NCBI GenBank assembly: GCA_017163975.1 | Contig: JAFFSR010000008.1 | Location: forward strand, 1,125,501-1,189,500 | Source of the DNA: Anastatus disparis | Taxonomy: Eukaryota; Arthropoda; Insecta; Hymenoptera; Eupelmidae | Reading direction: 5' to 3' | Length of the DNA stretch: 64,000 nucleotides | In this document: positions 36,625-48,000 of the stretch, in pieces | Layout of the letters: each line of letters begins with the position of its first letter | How positions within the stretch are numbered: the stretch's first letter is position 1 | Program-made: the position numbers and the translations under genes | Notes under the pieces: generated by a model | The model's input: the letters and a program-made list of their open reading frames with translations, nothing else | What the model was told of the DNA's origin: nothing | Database searches by the model: none

Positions 36625-37185
36625 ATGGCTGATTCCATTTCAAATCGAACAGCCTGTATACACGTAAGTCACCAATCACTGCACCGATGAAGTATGTTAT
36701 TTTACTTGAAAAATAAGGAGACATCTATTTTTTTTGCTGAAATATCAAAATTGCATAAGATATGCATATTTGAAAATTGCATACAAAAACTAAATGTTCA
36801 AACTGAAAATGTTCACAATAACTTTTGAGGGCTATCGTTTCACCAATTTCCAATGAATTTTAAAAAACCTTTTTTTGTTTAATTTTCTTTTGAGCCCTCT
36901 TTGATTCAGTGCAAGCAATTTAAAAAAAAACCTCAATATATGCATTTTACCAAAAAATGCACTTTTTATGCACATGTGTTTTTCTCAAAAAGGCCATCTA
37001 TTTTTTGCTGAAAATTGTTTGGCTGATAAAGGACCAAATAATTTATTTGATGGTATCAGTTCAATCCCATATCTTTTAGTTTGGAGCGAGAAAAAAATTC
37101 ACAAATTTTATTGTTGAAAAATGCTTGTATATACGTTCAGAAGTCTTAAGGTTTCTACAATCAAACGCTGTCACATGCTTCGCTC
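36625..37185 (+). mobile_element. Dispersed repeat R, uninterrupted copy
   Basis: Continuous homologue of the two fragments at 10,670-11,095 and 12,461-12,615, in reverse orientation. It provides the empty site (around 36,765, AAGATATGCATATTTG) that proves the 11,096-12,460 insertion. The ends of the family are not clear and no coding region is seen. Confidence 0.82.
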
Positions 37186-38165
37186 ATCATTTGTATACAT
37201 TTGTACGCATGTATCTACCATCAATAGTAATATATATACTAGGAGCAAGCGCGCCAACTCTTATCTTGCTTTTATAACTTAAAAAAAAAATCCGAGAATT
37301 TGCAATTTTCATAATAATTTTTATTAATTTACTAAATAATTTCAATCATTCAAAAGTTTTCTTTAGGTAAATTTATAATGATTTTTTAATGAATATAATT
37401 ATCTGTGAAGTCCTAGCTTTACACCAGGACATAATTAATAATTAAATGTTGTGTGTTATGAGGGTTACGAGAATATGTTTTATTATAATATTAAATAAAA
37501 AATAAAGTTAGTAATTGATTTATAAACGTTTTATCAAATGTTAGTCTAGTGGTAGAAAGACTCTACTAATTTCAATTGATTTGAACCACTGTCACGATTA
37601 AATATACTTGAATTTTGAAAGAATTATATAGAAATATAATCGTAATAATCTCACCATGATTCAGCTAAGTAGATATAGGCAAACAGTAAATAAGTACACT
37701 TGATTTAATAGTTTAATTATAGAGATTTTATTTGATATTTTTACAATAAACTAAATATAGTGCGATTTAATATATTGCGCAAATAATTGTATAATTTTGA
37801 AGTGCGAAAAGTATAGATGTAATAATTGTATCTTTGAAAGTACTTATTGAAAAATGCGGGTAAAAGTGCTCGTAGAAGTTCTTAGAAAAAGTGCTTCTTA
37901 ATCTTGATTTGATCTGTCTTTTTATATTAATAATCCTTGCTTTTGTTTAAGAATAATTGTTTTATAATTTGAATTTTGAATTGATGTCAGTCGATGGAGC
38001 AATGCTTATTATGCATTTTGACTCTTATTAAATGATATAGTTAACGTGGTAAATCTGGTTTACGTAGCCTTCGAATTTTTCTTCTTGTTTTGTTGATTTT
38101 GTAAATTGAATTGCACTTTCTTTTGTTTCTAAAAAAATGACTCAATTTTACAATATGCTTACTAA
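37186..38165. other. AT-rich spacer
   Basis: No gene or RNA seen. It ends with TAA (38163-38165), the probable target duplication of the large transposon. Confidence 0.5.
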
Positions 38166-38330
38166 CTAGGAGAGTATCACAATTCCGGAACATGGATTTT
38201 GCTCAAACTTTTTTTTTGAGTTTATTATATTATTTGATGAAGAAAGCCAGAGTTTTAGTCACAAACACTTCCCTGTTCCAACGATACAGCCAATTTTCAT
38301 TTTTAAGCAATTTTGCAATTTCGAAGTTAA

Positions 38331-38712
38331 GAGGAGGTCATGTATTCCTGTCCTTTTCTAATCAAAGAAATGATTTTTTTACAAAAACTACTAACTTTAG
38401 CAAAAAATGAAGAGAAAGCCGCATCTTGTATAAAAAAAAAACAATATTTTCTTTGGTTAGAAAGAATTAATTTTATTGCTTCGTTCTCAAGAAAACCTTG
38501 AAAAACGAAATTGTCCACCCTAGCCTCTATGATTTAAGTTTTTCAAGGTTTCCTTGAAAACGAAGCAATAAAATTAATTCTTTCTGATCAAAGAAAATAT
38601 TGCTTTTTTTGATATGAGATGCGGCTTTCTCTTCATTTTTTGCTAAAGCTATTAATTTCTGTGAAAAACTCAATTCTTTAATTAGAAAAGGACAGAGATA
38701 CGTGACCTCCTC
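38331..38712. mobile_element. Hairpin MITE 2 (TTAA target) in the left TIR
   Basis: A 382-bp fold-back element with arms of about 180 bp. Ends are GAGGAGGTCATGTATTCCTG and the complement of GAGGAGGTCACGTATCTCTG. TTAA lies on both sides (38327-38330, 38713-38716). The right TIR at about 56,060 lacks it and has a single TTAA at the same place, so the insertion postdates the transposon. It is nearly the same sequence as MITE 3. Confidence 0.95.
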
Positions 38713-39154
38713 TTAAAAAAATCATTTTTTTGTACATTAGAAGTTGTTTATCACCTAAAACCAATATATTAAACTTTTTAATGTTAGAATACATATATTA
38801 TATACAAAATTGAGTAGTATTAGTTAAAAACAACTAGTATTTAATTTAGTTTCCCTCAAAATTTTATCGAGTTTTGATAGATTTTGCTTTTTTTTAATAT
38901 TAAGAGCATCAATACATTTACAAAGCAATTTTTTGTCTTAAATATTATATTTTAAGCTCTATAAAAGTATTATAAAAGTGATAAATGTATAATCAAATAA
39001 TATTGAATCAGAAAAAATTTCTATTTTCATTCAGAAAATATGAAATTTTATCAAATTTTATGCGTACATTTATTCAGACTCATATAAACTAATTTAATTT
39101 AAAATAGAAGAGTAGCAAAATATGTATTAATTAAACAGTAATCTTTGTTATAAT

Positions 39155-39514
39155 TTATAGTTTCAAACAATATAAAAAACATACATACTCACCAATAAAA
39201 TAGTTATAATTGTATGTATCATAATTCACAAATGTTTCTATTTCACTGCCACTTAACCTATAAACACAAACACAAAGTATCAATTTCTTTTTATTATTTG
39301 CACAAAAATATTTTTTTATTTTAAAAGTTATATACTTATCTAAATTCATTTGATGATTACAGAGACTGGAACTCGTTAAAAAGCAGGTTAAAATAAAAGT
39401 TATTTTCTTTGAATGATTTAAATTGTTATTTATTAGCATATAAATATTCCATCTAATTTTATATTTATTGCTAACACTTTTTTTTACTCCACTTGACAAC
39501 AATTCACTTGACAC
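39155..39514 (-). other. TIR-borne 119-codon frame, left copy
   Basis: Open frame from MSSELLSSG to FLYCLKL, nearly identical to 55258-55617 on the plus strand. It has one hydrophobic stretch (ITFILTCFLTSSSL), no recognised domain and background-like Lys/Asn composition. A splice-donor-like GGTGAGT/GGTAAGT follows FIG in both copies, and an acceptor-like TTTACAG lies inside. It could be part of a spliced transcript reading outward, or chance. Conservation between the two copies says nothing by itself because they are inverted copies. Confidence 0.35.
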
Positions 39515-39785
39515 TCTTCACACAATTAGCAGATTTAATCCAATATTAAATTGTATTTGATTTACTTGGATTTCTGCTATCTAAAATCAATAATTTAAAC
39601 TGTGGGTGCTACAGATTACATATATATATATATATGTATAGATATAGAATTCATGGAGCTTAGGTGAGATAGTGGCGTCATCTAACGCCGCCAAATGAAA
39701 TGTTTAGGAAAAATTTATAATATTAAAATTGTTATAATATTCTAAACCAGCTATTTAAAAAAAACGTTATTTTTAACAATAATTA

Positions 39786-40195
39786 ATCTTCAACGCGGAG
39801 GGCCCTTCAACGCGGAGGGCACTTCAACGCGGAGGGCACTTCAACGCGAAGGGCCCTTCAACGCGGAGGGCCCTTCAACGCGGAGGGCATGAGTTCGAAT
39901 CCTGGCCAGGTACCTCTAACTTTTTTTTCGAAAGAAAATAAGTGTATGTGCCATTTATATCACGACTCTTTAAAAAATCCGACCTCATTGGGCATCGGTT
40001 GATTGTTGGTTACAAAAGTGGCTGACCATCCATCGGTAGTCAAAGTTTTCGGTATGGTGGGTCTGACAGTCCTAGCCTGATGTAATGTGTTAAACAGATG
40101 CCGGGCGGGGGACTTCCTCGACTTCGCCATATAAAAAAGGTTAATCATATAGAGGACAATATCCTTTATATATTAATCTTAAAAAAAAAAAAAAA
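39786..40195 (+). mobile_element. tRNA-derived SINE 2
   Basis: A 410-bp insertion with an A tail (40,180-40,195), flanked by AACAATAATTA at 39775-39785 and 40196-40206. A B-box-like GAGTTCGAATCC lies near 39,891. Upstream of it, where the rest of the tRNA-like head should be, are about six copies of an 18-bp unit (TTCAACGCGGAGGGCCC). The A box is not seen, so the head looks replaced by amplification of the segment just before the B box. The 3' body differs from SINE 1. Confidence 0.85.
39788..39888. repeat. 18-bp minisatellite inside the SINE head
   Basis: About six head-to-tail copies of CTTCAACGCGGAGGGC(C/A)C with single-base variants (GCGAAGGG once). Each unit can form GCCCT/AGGGC stems with the next. 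In a tRNA layout this is the anticodon-arm to variable-loop region. Confidence 0.88.
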
Positions 40196-40206
40196 AACAA
40201 TAATTA

Positions 40207-40505
40207 TTAGTGTCGGAGTTATAGCATTAAAAAGCATTTTCACAGAAATCTTTTAAGATAATCTTTTTGAAATATTTGTCTCTTCATTTAATTTTATATT
40301 AATTTATTTTAAATCAATTCATTTAAATAATCTTAATTATTACATTTGATTTTTTTTTTATTTTTCTATTAGGTTAAGATAATTGCAATCCAGTATTTAC
40401 AAATAGATTTTTTTTATTTTTCTTTGCAATTAATTATTTAAATTAATACCAATCAGATCAGATCATTTTATAGATTTTTACAGTTTTTTAACTAGATTTT
40501 TTACA
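40207..40505. other. Upstream region of the transposase gene
   Basis: AT-rich sequence between the SINE and the transposase start. A promoter for the transposase should lie here or in the left TIR, but no element is distinctive. Confidence 0.45.
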
Positions 40506-42500
40506 ATGGAACAAAATGTGAATTTACATGATGATTTATTTAGAAGATTTTTTAGTGACAGTGTTTCTGAATGTTTAAAAGTTGTGAAAGATAAAGGCAT
40601 GATTATTTTTGATCAAAATGAGAAGCCATCTGACATTTCTATAAAATTTGGGAGAGAAACGGCAGAGATGCTAATTATTTTAACGGAGAATCATAATCTC
40701 ATTGAAATTGATGAGCTTTATTTTGATAAAGAAGATAATTGTAGTGATTTTGAATTTCCTCATGACTCGAATACTATAGAAGATTTAATTTCAGAATCCG
40801 ATAATAGTTGTGGTAAGTAAATTTTTTTTGTGAAAATTCCTATTAATATAAAATAATAATAGTAATAATAATTATGAAAATAATAATTTTATACTTGTTA
40901 CTATGAAAATTATAATGTGAATAAATATTATGAAAAGAAAAATAAAATTATTTGAATTTGAAAAATATATTTTTTAGAATCAAACCCTGGAAGTCAACCA
41001 CTATCCAGTGATTATGAGCCTGAGGAGAAAAAATCAAAAATGGGAGAAATACCATTAGAAAGAAAAATTGAAATTATTAATTTTCGTTTAGAGCATCGAA
41101 AATGATACCGTGCTTCTTTACGAGGTCGCTTTGGAAAAGATGTACCAAGATTAGATGAAATATCAAGATGGAAAAAGCAGATAGTAAATGGAGGTACAAA
41201 ATTTGATAAAAGTAATGCCATCAAAAAGTGGACGTTTGACAGATTTAAAGAAACTAGAGAAAGAAGGGACCATGTTGAAACCAGAGATCTTCGTGTTTGG
41301 GCCTTACAAGCCTCTCAACAGTTTATCTCTCCCACCTATGAATTCACTGTTTCTACTGCTTGGTTAAATCGTTTTAAACAGCAATATCGAATCAGTCAAA
41401 GAAGAATGACCAAGTATGTAAAGCAGACTGAACATAGATCTTTAGAAGATATTAGAGAAGCAGCCAAAAACTTTCAAGAAGAAGTTCGAAGTGTAACAGC
41501 ATCATTTGATCTTAAATTTGTTATTAACACGGATCAAATGGGCTGTGAATACAGAGTGAATGTCCACAGGACTCTGGAGCACAAAGGTGAAAAGACTGTT
41601 GAAGTTTATCTTGGAGACGTTAACAAAGTATCTCATACGTATACTGTACAATATAGTATAACTGCTGCAGGGAAATTACTTCCTAAAGTATTTGTTTGTC
41701 TCCAAGAAGTTTCTGGTAAATTTGGTCCTCGAGTTAAAAGTAAAGTTGATGAATTAATGGAGTTGTATAAAAATTTTGACGTTACCTGTTCAGAGTCAGG
41801 TGAACTATCTACCTCCTTGGTTCAAGTCTTCAACAATAATATTTTACAGCCTTATGTTGGAGACAATAATTTTGTGCTGGTTTTGGATTCTTGGGGAGGA
41901 CAGTCCCAACCCAGGCTTTATGAACAATTTAAAAACCAAATTGGTACTTCTTCCTGTAAGTTGATGTACATTTCACCTAATTGTACGTCATACTGTCAGC
42001 CTTTAGATTCTTGGGGAGGACAGTCCTAACCCAGGCTTTATGAACAATTTCAAAACCTAATTAGTACTTCCTCCTGTAAGTTGATGTACATTCCACCTAA
42101 TTGTACGTCATACTGTCAGTCTTTGGATGTATATATTCATCAACAGATTAAACATTACATTAAGAGACTCCAAAATTATACTTGTTTATTACAAGAAGAT
42201 AGGCAGATTAATACAAGAGAGGATGCCATTAAAATTCATGCCCTTATTCACCATCAGTTGTCTTCTCCATTATTCAATGAGATGATAAAATATACCTAGT
42301 ATGCGTCCAAATTAACAGATGATCGAGACATTTATGTGAATGTTAAAAAAATCTGCTTTCCAGAGAGAGATATTGAAAATTGTGAATGCACTTTGGCTGG
42401 ATTTGTAAAGAGCTCTTGGTGCCGTCAGTTTTTCTGCTTCAATTGTTTTTATGACATGTATCATCCAAGCAACTGTCAACAAACGTTTAGGAATATTTAA
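40506..42500 (+). pseudogene. DDE transposase gene (pogo/Tigger/CENP-B type), two exons, disabled
   Basis: Exon 1 is 40506-40812 (acidic). An intron 40813-40977 (GTAAGT...TTTTAG) joins in phase to exon 2, 40978-42500. The frame is then single to the TAA at 42498-42500, with in-frame stops at 41103-41105, 42027-42029 and 42297-42299. Motifs: a CENP-B-type DNA-binding helix (AWLNRFKQQYRIS) near 41,370; catalytic Asp in INTDQMG at 41532; second Asp in LVLDSWGGQ at 41886; the third in PNCTSYCQPLD. The C-terminus is Cys-rich (CEC...WCRQFFCFNC). A 120-bp in-frame tandem duplication (41886-42005/42006-42125) starts at the second Asp codon. DDE enzymes of this type cut and paste elements by binding their TIRs; this copy cannot make full protein. 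Confidence 0.88.
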
Positions 42501-43018
42501 TTATATATTAGAAATTCTGTTAATAATTGTAAATAAATTGTAAATAAATTATAAATAAATTGTGAATAAAAATATTACATTTCAAATAAAAAAAATTGAA
42601 ATTGTAAAACTATTGTATTTAAATTGATTACAAAGTGGAAAATACTTACCAAAAATATATATAAAAAAATATTTATTGAATTATTGGCATAAATTGAAGA
42701 TATTCCAATCTATGAGTTACTTACACGATTTCCTGTAAATCTAAAAATAATACAAAGAATCAATTTCTTTTAATTTTTTTGAAAATAATTTTTTTAAAGA
42801 ATTTATACTTATTTGATTAGAACCTTTATGTATTTTATAATTAAATAAAATGAATATTAAATTTCTTCAATTTTCAAGAAACTATATCAGCAATGCTGAT
42901 GTTCAAATTTAACACTTATTTAGTTTCTTCAATACATTTTTTCGTTCTTACTTTTATGCATAATCTAAAAAAACAAAACTACGTTTGCATGAAAACAATA
43001 TGGTGACATACTGTTATA

Positions 43019-43078
<60 letters not shown>

Positions 43079-43255
43079 AATATATAATAAATTTTTAAAA
43101 ATTTGTACGAAATTTTTACTTTTTTTATTGAATTATTGAACTACTATACGTGTTGATCAGTTGATTTCACAAATAATTTCTTTGACATAGATCTGATCTA
43201 CTGACACATTATTTTTGTTCACTTTACAACTACAACAGCTCATAACACTTGCACC
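42501..43255. other. 3' part of transposon interior with (TA)n tract
   Basis: AT-rich, no gene. 42,740-42,800 (ACAAAGAATCAATTTCTTTT) weakly echoes the TIR at 39,275-39,300. A TA microsatellite occupies 43,020-43,076. The gypsy insertion begins at 43256. Confidence 0.6.
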
Positions 43256-44159
43256 TGTTACGACCCGAGCCTTATTCCACGAACCAATGGAATATAGATG
43301 GTCCTCTCGCTATAGAATCAAAGTTGATGTTAATAGGTGGCGTCAGCTTCTGGTCGTCTTTCTTGCAGGTGGATTCTCTGTTCGATAAAGAATAGAAATT
43401 CAAGGTGCTGCGAAAGAAATAAAAAAAGACAATGCAAGTTAAGTTTTAATAATTGAACTTTAATAAAACTTGAGTAATTGAACAATAGATATGCGTGGTA
43501 AGAAGACTATGCGTCGAATGATGATTGTCGAATGTTGCTCTTGGGTATTTGCTGGTTGCCTTTTGTACCCTCCTGTCTTGCATGGAAAGTGGAAGGGATT
43601 CAAGATTTGTAACGGTTTTAACCGTCAAATTATGATTGACGTTTAACCGTTAAAGAGGTATTTGGTGCTGACGTAGTCTTAGTATTGGATACGAGTTCCC
43701 CCCTTCCATCTCTTTGTAGGCGTTTCCTTTTATGGTTGAATATCCATTGGTGGAAATTTCCCTTTCTTTTAGCAGGATTGCATCATTTCTTAGAAGGTAA
43801 CCTTGTAGTTTGTTTACGTTCGAATGGCAGTTACTTGTTGATTACATTATTTCCCAGAAAGTGACCTTGGGGTTTGTTTATAATTTGAATGGCAGTTATT
43901 TATAGTTTCTCATAACATTCAAGTGACCCTTCTTCGTAATTTCTATGTATATTGAAACCTGATACTCCATAAAGGTCTGAAACTCTTGTTTACATTAAAA
44001 GTTCGTTAGTTCTTAGAATCAACATTTCCATTGTATACAGCTTTTTCCTCTGAACAAGCTTATTAATTATTATTAATATAATAAACTATGATTATTGTTA
44101 TCATTATTATCATTATTATTATTATTATTATCATTATTAACATTAATATTAGTATTATG

Positions 44160-44198
<39 letters not shown>

Positions 44199-44381
44199 TT
44201 GCTTAAACTTATCAATAATCAAATAATTCATTATTCATGCAATTAAAGTTTATTACCGAATTAATAGAATCTCGTAAAATCTTTACTAATCAATATTAAA
44301 ATTCTAATATCATAACGAGAATAAATAGCGAGTTTCTCATCTATTTTAATATACATATAGTTTCAGGCTGAGTTCATAACA
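43256..44381 (-). repeat. 3' LTR of gypsy 1 (1,126 bp)
   Basis: Plus-strand limits TGTTACGACC at 43256 and GAGTTCATAACA ending at 44381. It contains an ATT/TTA microsatellite at 44,095-44,200. Relative to the 5' LTR it retains 27 bp (TTTCTCATCT... near 44,334) that the other lacks. A 60-codon minus frame (43446-43628) is present in both LTRs and looks incidental. Confidence 0.93.
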
Positions 44382-44395
44382 ATCCCCCCCCCTAT
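44382..44395 (-). promoter_or_regulatory. Polypurine tract of gypsy 1
   Basis: On the minus strand ATAGGGGGGGGGAT abuts the 3' LTR start TGTTATGAAC. This is where plus-strand DNA synthesis of the element would be primed. Confidence 0.85.
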
Positions 44396-45009
44396 TTAAA
44401 ACGCGATCCCTTGGTTCGCGCTTTTTATTAATTTAAATAAACGAACCGGGATAAAAATAGATTTAAGAAAAGTTAAGATTTTATTCCATGACTATGATTT
44501 GAGATAATAAAATTCTCTTTTTTTTATTAATTCTCTTTTTTTTTATTATTACTCTTTCAGGTTTTGATTTACAAAGGTTAATTATCTTATGATTTTACAA
44601 GGCTCCGAGACTCAGATTTATTTAAACCTTTCGATTCCTAATAACAGGGGTCATTAAATTTATTCATCAAAATTATTAAAATTTTAATAAGCATTTTGGT
44701 TTGATTAATGATTAATTTATTGTTTAGGGGAACGAGAGCCCCGCCTTCGCTCTCATTCGTGAGATGCGTCCATTATTTTTTTTTCTCGCTGGGGTATGCC
44801 CATGGAAATCGCCCCTCGAGCGTCATTTTCAGAACATACCTTAAGCTCCTTCATCTCTCCTGGACCCCATAACAATCTTTATTTATTTTTATTTTTATTC
44901 ACAAGGTTTTATAAATGTTCATTAACAGTTTTACAACATATTAAAAGGTTTTTTTTTTGTTAGAAGGTTACATTTTTTTTACAAAATAGTTTTACAATAT
45001 TTAATTTGC
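44396..45009 (-). other. 3' non-coding part of gypsy 1
   Basis: Between the integrase end and the polypurine tract. No env-like or other reading frame is seen. Confidence 0.6.
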
Positions 45010-48000
45010 AGCCCGCAAAAATGCATGTTTAAGCTTGTCGAAGTGCGCTACCTTGGTTTTACCCCTTCCTAAATGAATTTTCGCATTCCTATCTCCTACT
45101 AATTCAATGATTTTATACCTTCCGGTTTATTGGTCATCAAATTTCCCTATCTTAGGCTCTTTAATAGATACACGTCATCTCCGATCTTAAAGTCTTTCGA
45201 GTTTAATTTTTGATCGTAATATTTCTTTGATCTTTCCCGTGCAAATAGTTAATTCTACGTTTTTCCAGTTGGATCGGAGAGAAAATTCGATTGGAAACCA
45301 ATGTAATTTTTCGAGACAGTCACCGATCTTTGCAATACTAACAGAATTTATACCCTCGTTTATCATGGCGTTTCGTAAGGAATTTAAACAATTTATTATC
45401 ACGACAGTGGAAGGAGTTTCCTCCGCTCTTTCCTTCACAAATAAGGAATAAATTATTTTTCCGTTATCTAATATGGTTTGCGTTATTGCGCCTAACCCTA
45501 TATTTTGGTTTTTTAATGCTTCTAAATCTATCATATCGTGATCAACCAGTTGCTGACACACAGAAGTTGATATTTTGCAATCTACGGACATAAAATGAGC
45601 AATATTGTCACGTCTCATGAAAAGTTGGTCTCTAGAAAAAGTTATATATTCCACTACATGTATTTGTTGCAAATTTATTTTGTCACACAGTTTAATACGC
45701 TTTGGTCTAGGCTCATCGGCTTCTGAACCGCTAGACGCATCATCGCAAGGTAAATTCATTATTAAATTCTCATAAGTGTATTGGCTCTCATCATTCAAAT
45801 CAAAATCTGTCACAGTCTCTTGGGAGTCTTCTCCCTGATCGATGTTTTTGTCAGTTACGTTCATGTGGTCATTGATGTTTTTCCTTATAACCCTTTGTAA
45901 ATTTTTATTACTACATTGGGTATCTATGCTGATACCATCTTTTAAATTCTTACTACTACCTTTGGCATCTATGCTGATACCATCTTTTGAACCTTTACTA
46001 CTACATTGGGCATCTATGCTGATACCACTACTACATTGGGCATCTAAACTGATGCCATCTTTTGAACCTTTACTACTACATTGGGCATCTATGCTGATAC
46101 CACTACTACATTGGGCATCGAAACTGATACCATCTTTTGAACTTTTACTACTACATTGGGCATCTATGCTGATACCACTACTACATTGGGCATCTATGCT
46201 GATACCACTACTACATTGGGCATCTATGCTGATACCACTACTACATTGGGCATCTAAACTGATACCATCTTTTGAACCTTTACTACTACATTGATCATTA
46301 TTATACAAACCTTTTATGTTACTCCTCGTGGCCCCTTCTTGGGAATTTTCCCTGCTGCCACGACCGAGTAACACATGTAAATTAAGTTCAAATTCGCCTG
46401 ACGTGTCCCCTTCTTGGAAATTTTTCCTACTGACACTTTTACCCCCCGTAGCCCCTTCTTGTGAATTTTCACTGCTGCCACGGCCGGGTGTTAAACTTAA
46501 ATTATTATCAATATTAAAATTGGGTATGAGTCCATAATCGTTCGTCAGTCCATTATTAAGTCTAATGAGTTGGCGTGATTGTGAAAGAGAGAGATCGTTA
46601 GAATTGTTATCAGAAGGATTGAGTGTGTTAAGCGGAGTCGAGGATGTTGAGTTTGAAATCAAGAAAACCTTCTCGATTTCTATATCAGGATTTAGGTTAG
46701 GTGAGAGGAGAGAGGGTTCAGGTGCGAGCTTAGGTACGGGATTTCGCGATAATGCGTCGGCATTCATATTTATTTTCCCTGGTTTATGGATGATTTCGTA
46801 CTCATACTCTCTTAGTTTTATTTTCCATCGTGCTAAGCGCGATGTAGGGTCTTTAACATTATGTAACCACATTAAAGGCCGATGATCCGTTACCAAAACG
46901 AATTTCCTACCATACAAATAAGGGCAGAACTGAGTAACACCAAATATTACTACCAAAAGTTCTTTTTCCGTTGTAGTATAGTTCATTTCAGCGTCAATCA
47001 ATGTTCTAGAAGCGTAAGCAACTGGTAGATCCTTACCTATCGGACCTTGACTTAATACAGACCCCAGCGCGAAATCAGATGCGTCAGTTGTTACGACAAA
47101 CGGCTCATTAAAATTTGGATATCTCAACAATGGTTCCGTGCATAAAATATTTTTTAAAGTCGAAAACGCCTTTTCTTGAGATTCCCCCCAAACAAAAGGA
47201 ACTCCTTTCTTCAAAAGCGCGGAGAGAGGCTTTGTAATTTTCGAAAAGTTTGGAATAAATCGTCGATAATAACCGGCTAGTCCTAAAAATTGCTTAATAT
47301 TTTTTACGCAAATAGGTCGCGGAAAATTTGATACGGCACGCGTTTTCGTAGGGTCCGGTTTAACCCCTTCATTAGAAATAACATGACCTAAGTATCCTAC
47401 TTCTTTTCGCAAAAATCGGCACTTGTCGGGTTGGAGGGTTAAGCCAGCCGTTTTCAGTCTTCCAAATAATTTCCTCATTTTCTCTTTATGTTGTTCTAAG
47501 GATTCTGCATAAACTACTATATCATCCATGTAAACAAACAATTCTATGCCTTGAAGGCCACTAAGTACTTTATCCATTAAAGACTGAAATATAGATGGCG
47601 CACCCTTCAATCCCATAGCCATTCTTTTATATTGTAAATGACGATAGGGGGTCGAAAAGGCCGTTTTTTCAGCATCAGCTGGATCGAGCGCGACTTGATA
47701 AAATCCCTGTGCTAAATCGAGCATTGTAAAGTATTTACTTCTACCTAATTGATCTAAAATGTCGGTTATATTAGGAAGAGGATAGGCAGAAGCTATTGTC
47801 TTTTCGTTTAATGCCCGAAAATCTACTACGAGACGCCATCTTTTATTACCTTGGGAATCGGGTTTCTTGGGCACGATCCAGAGGGGCGAATTATATGGCG
47901 ATTCGGAATCTTCTACGATATCATTCGTTAATAAATCGTTTATTTGACGTTTAATTTCTTCGCGAAGATGAGGTGGATGTCGATATGCTCGTACGTTTAC

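Larger units (their letters stand above)
38166..39630. repeat. Left terminal inverted repeat
   Basis: Matches the complement of about 55,150-56,221 with few changes. It contains the inserted MITE at 38331-38712. Its inner edge lies at the TATATA run beside CTGTGGGTGCTACAGATTAC. A 119-codon frame (39155-39514 minus) is shared with the right copy. Confidence 0.88.

Noticed and set aside
39788..39888. CRISPR-like array
   Set aside because: Units are contiguous 18-mers without spacers, inside a eukaryotic SINE.
39786..39925. Functional tRNA gene
   Set aside because: Only a B-box-like segment is present, and the A tail and target duplication show a SINE. The same applies to 32,925-33,001.
43446..43628. 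60-codon frame identical in both LTRs (also 51175-51357)
   Set aside because: LTRs are copies of one sequence, the frame starts mid-LTR, and no motif is seen.
44396..45009. env gene at the 3' end of gypsy 1
   Set aside because: No reading frame or membrane segment; only the integrase tail and non-coding sequence.
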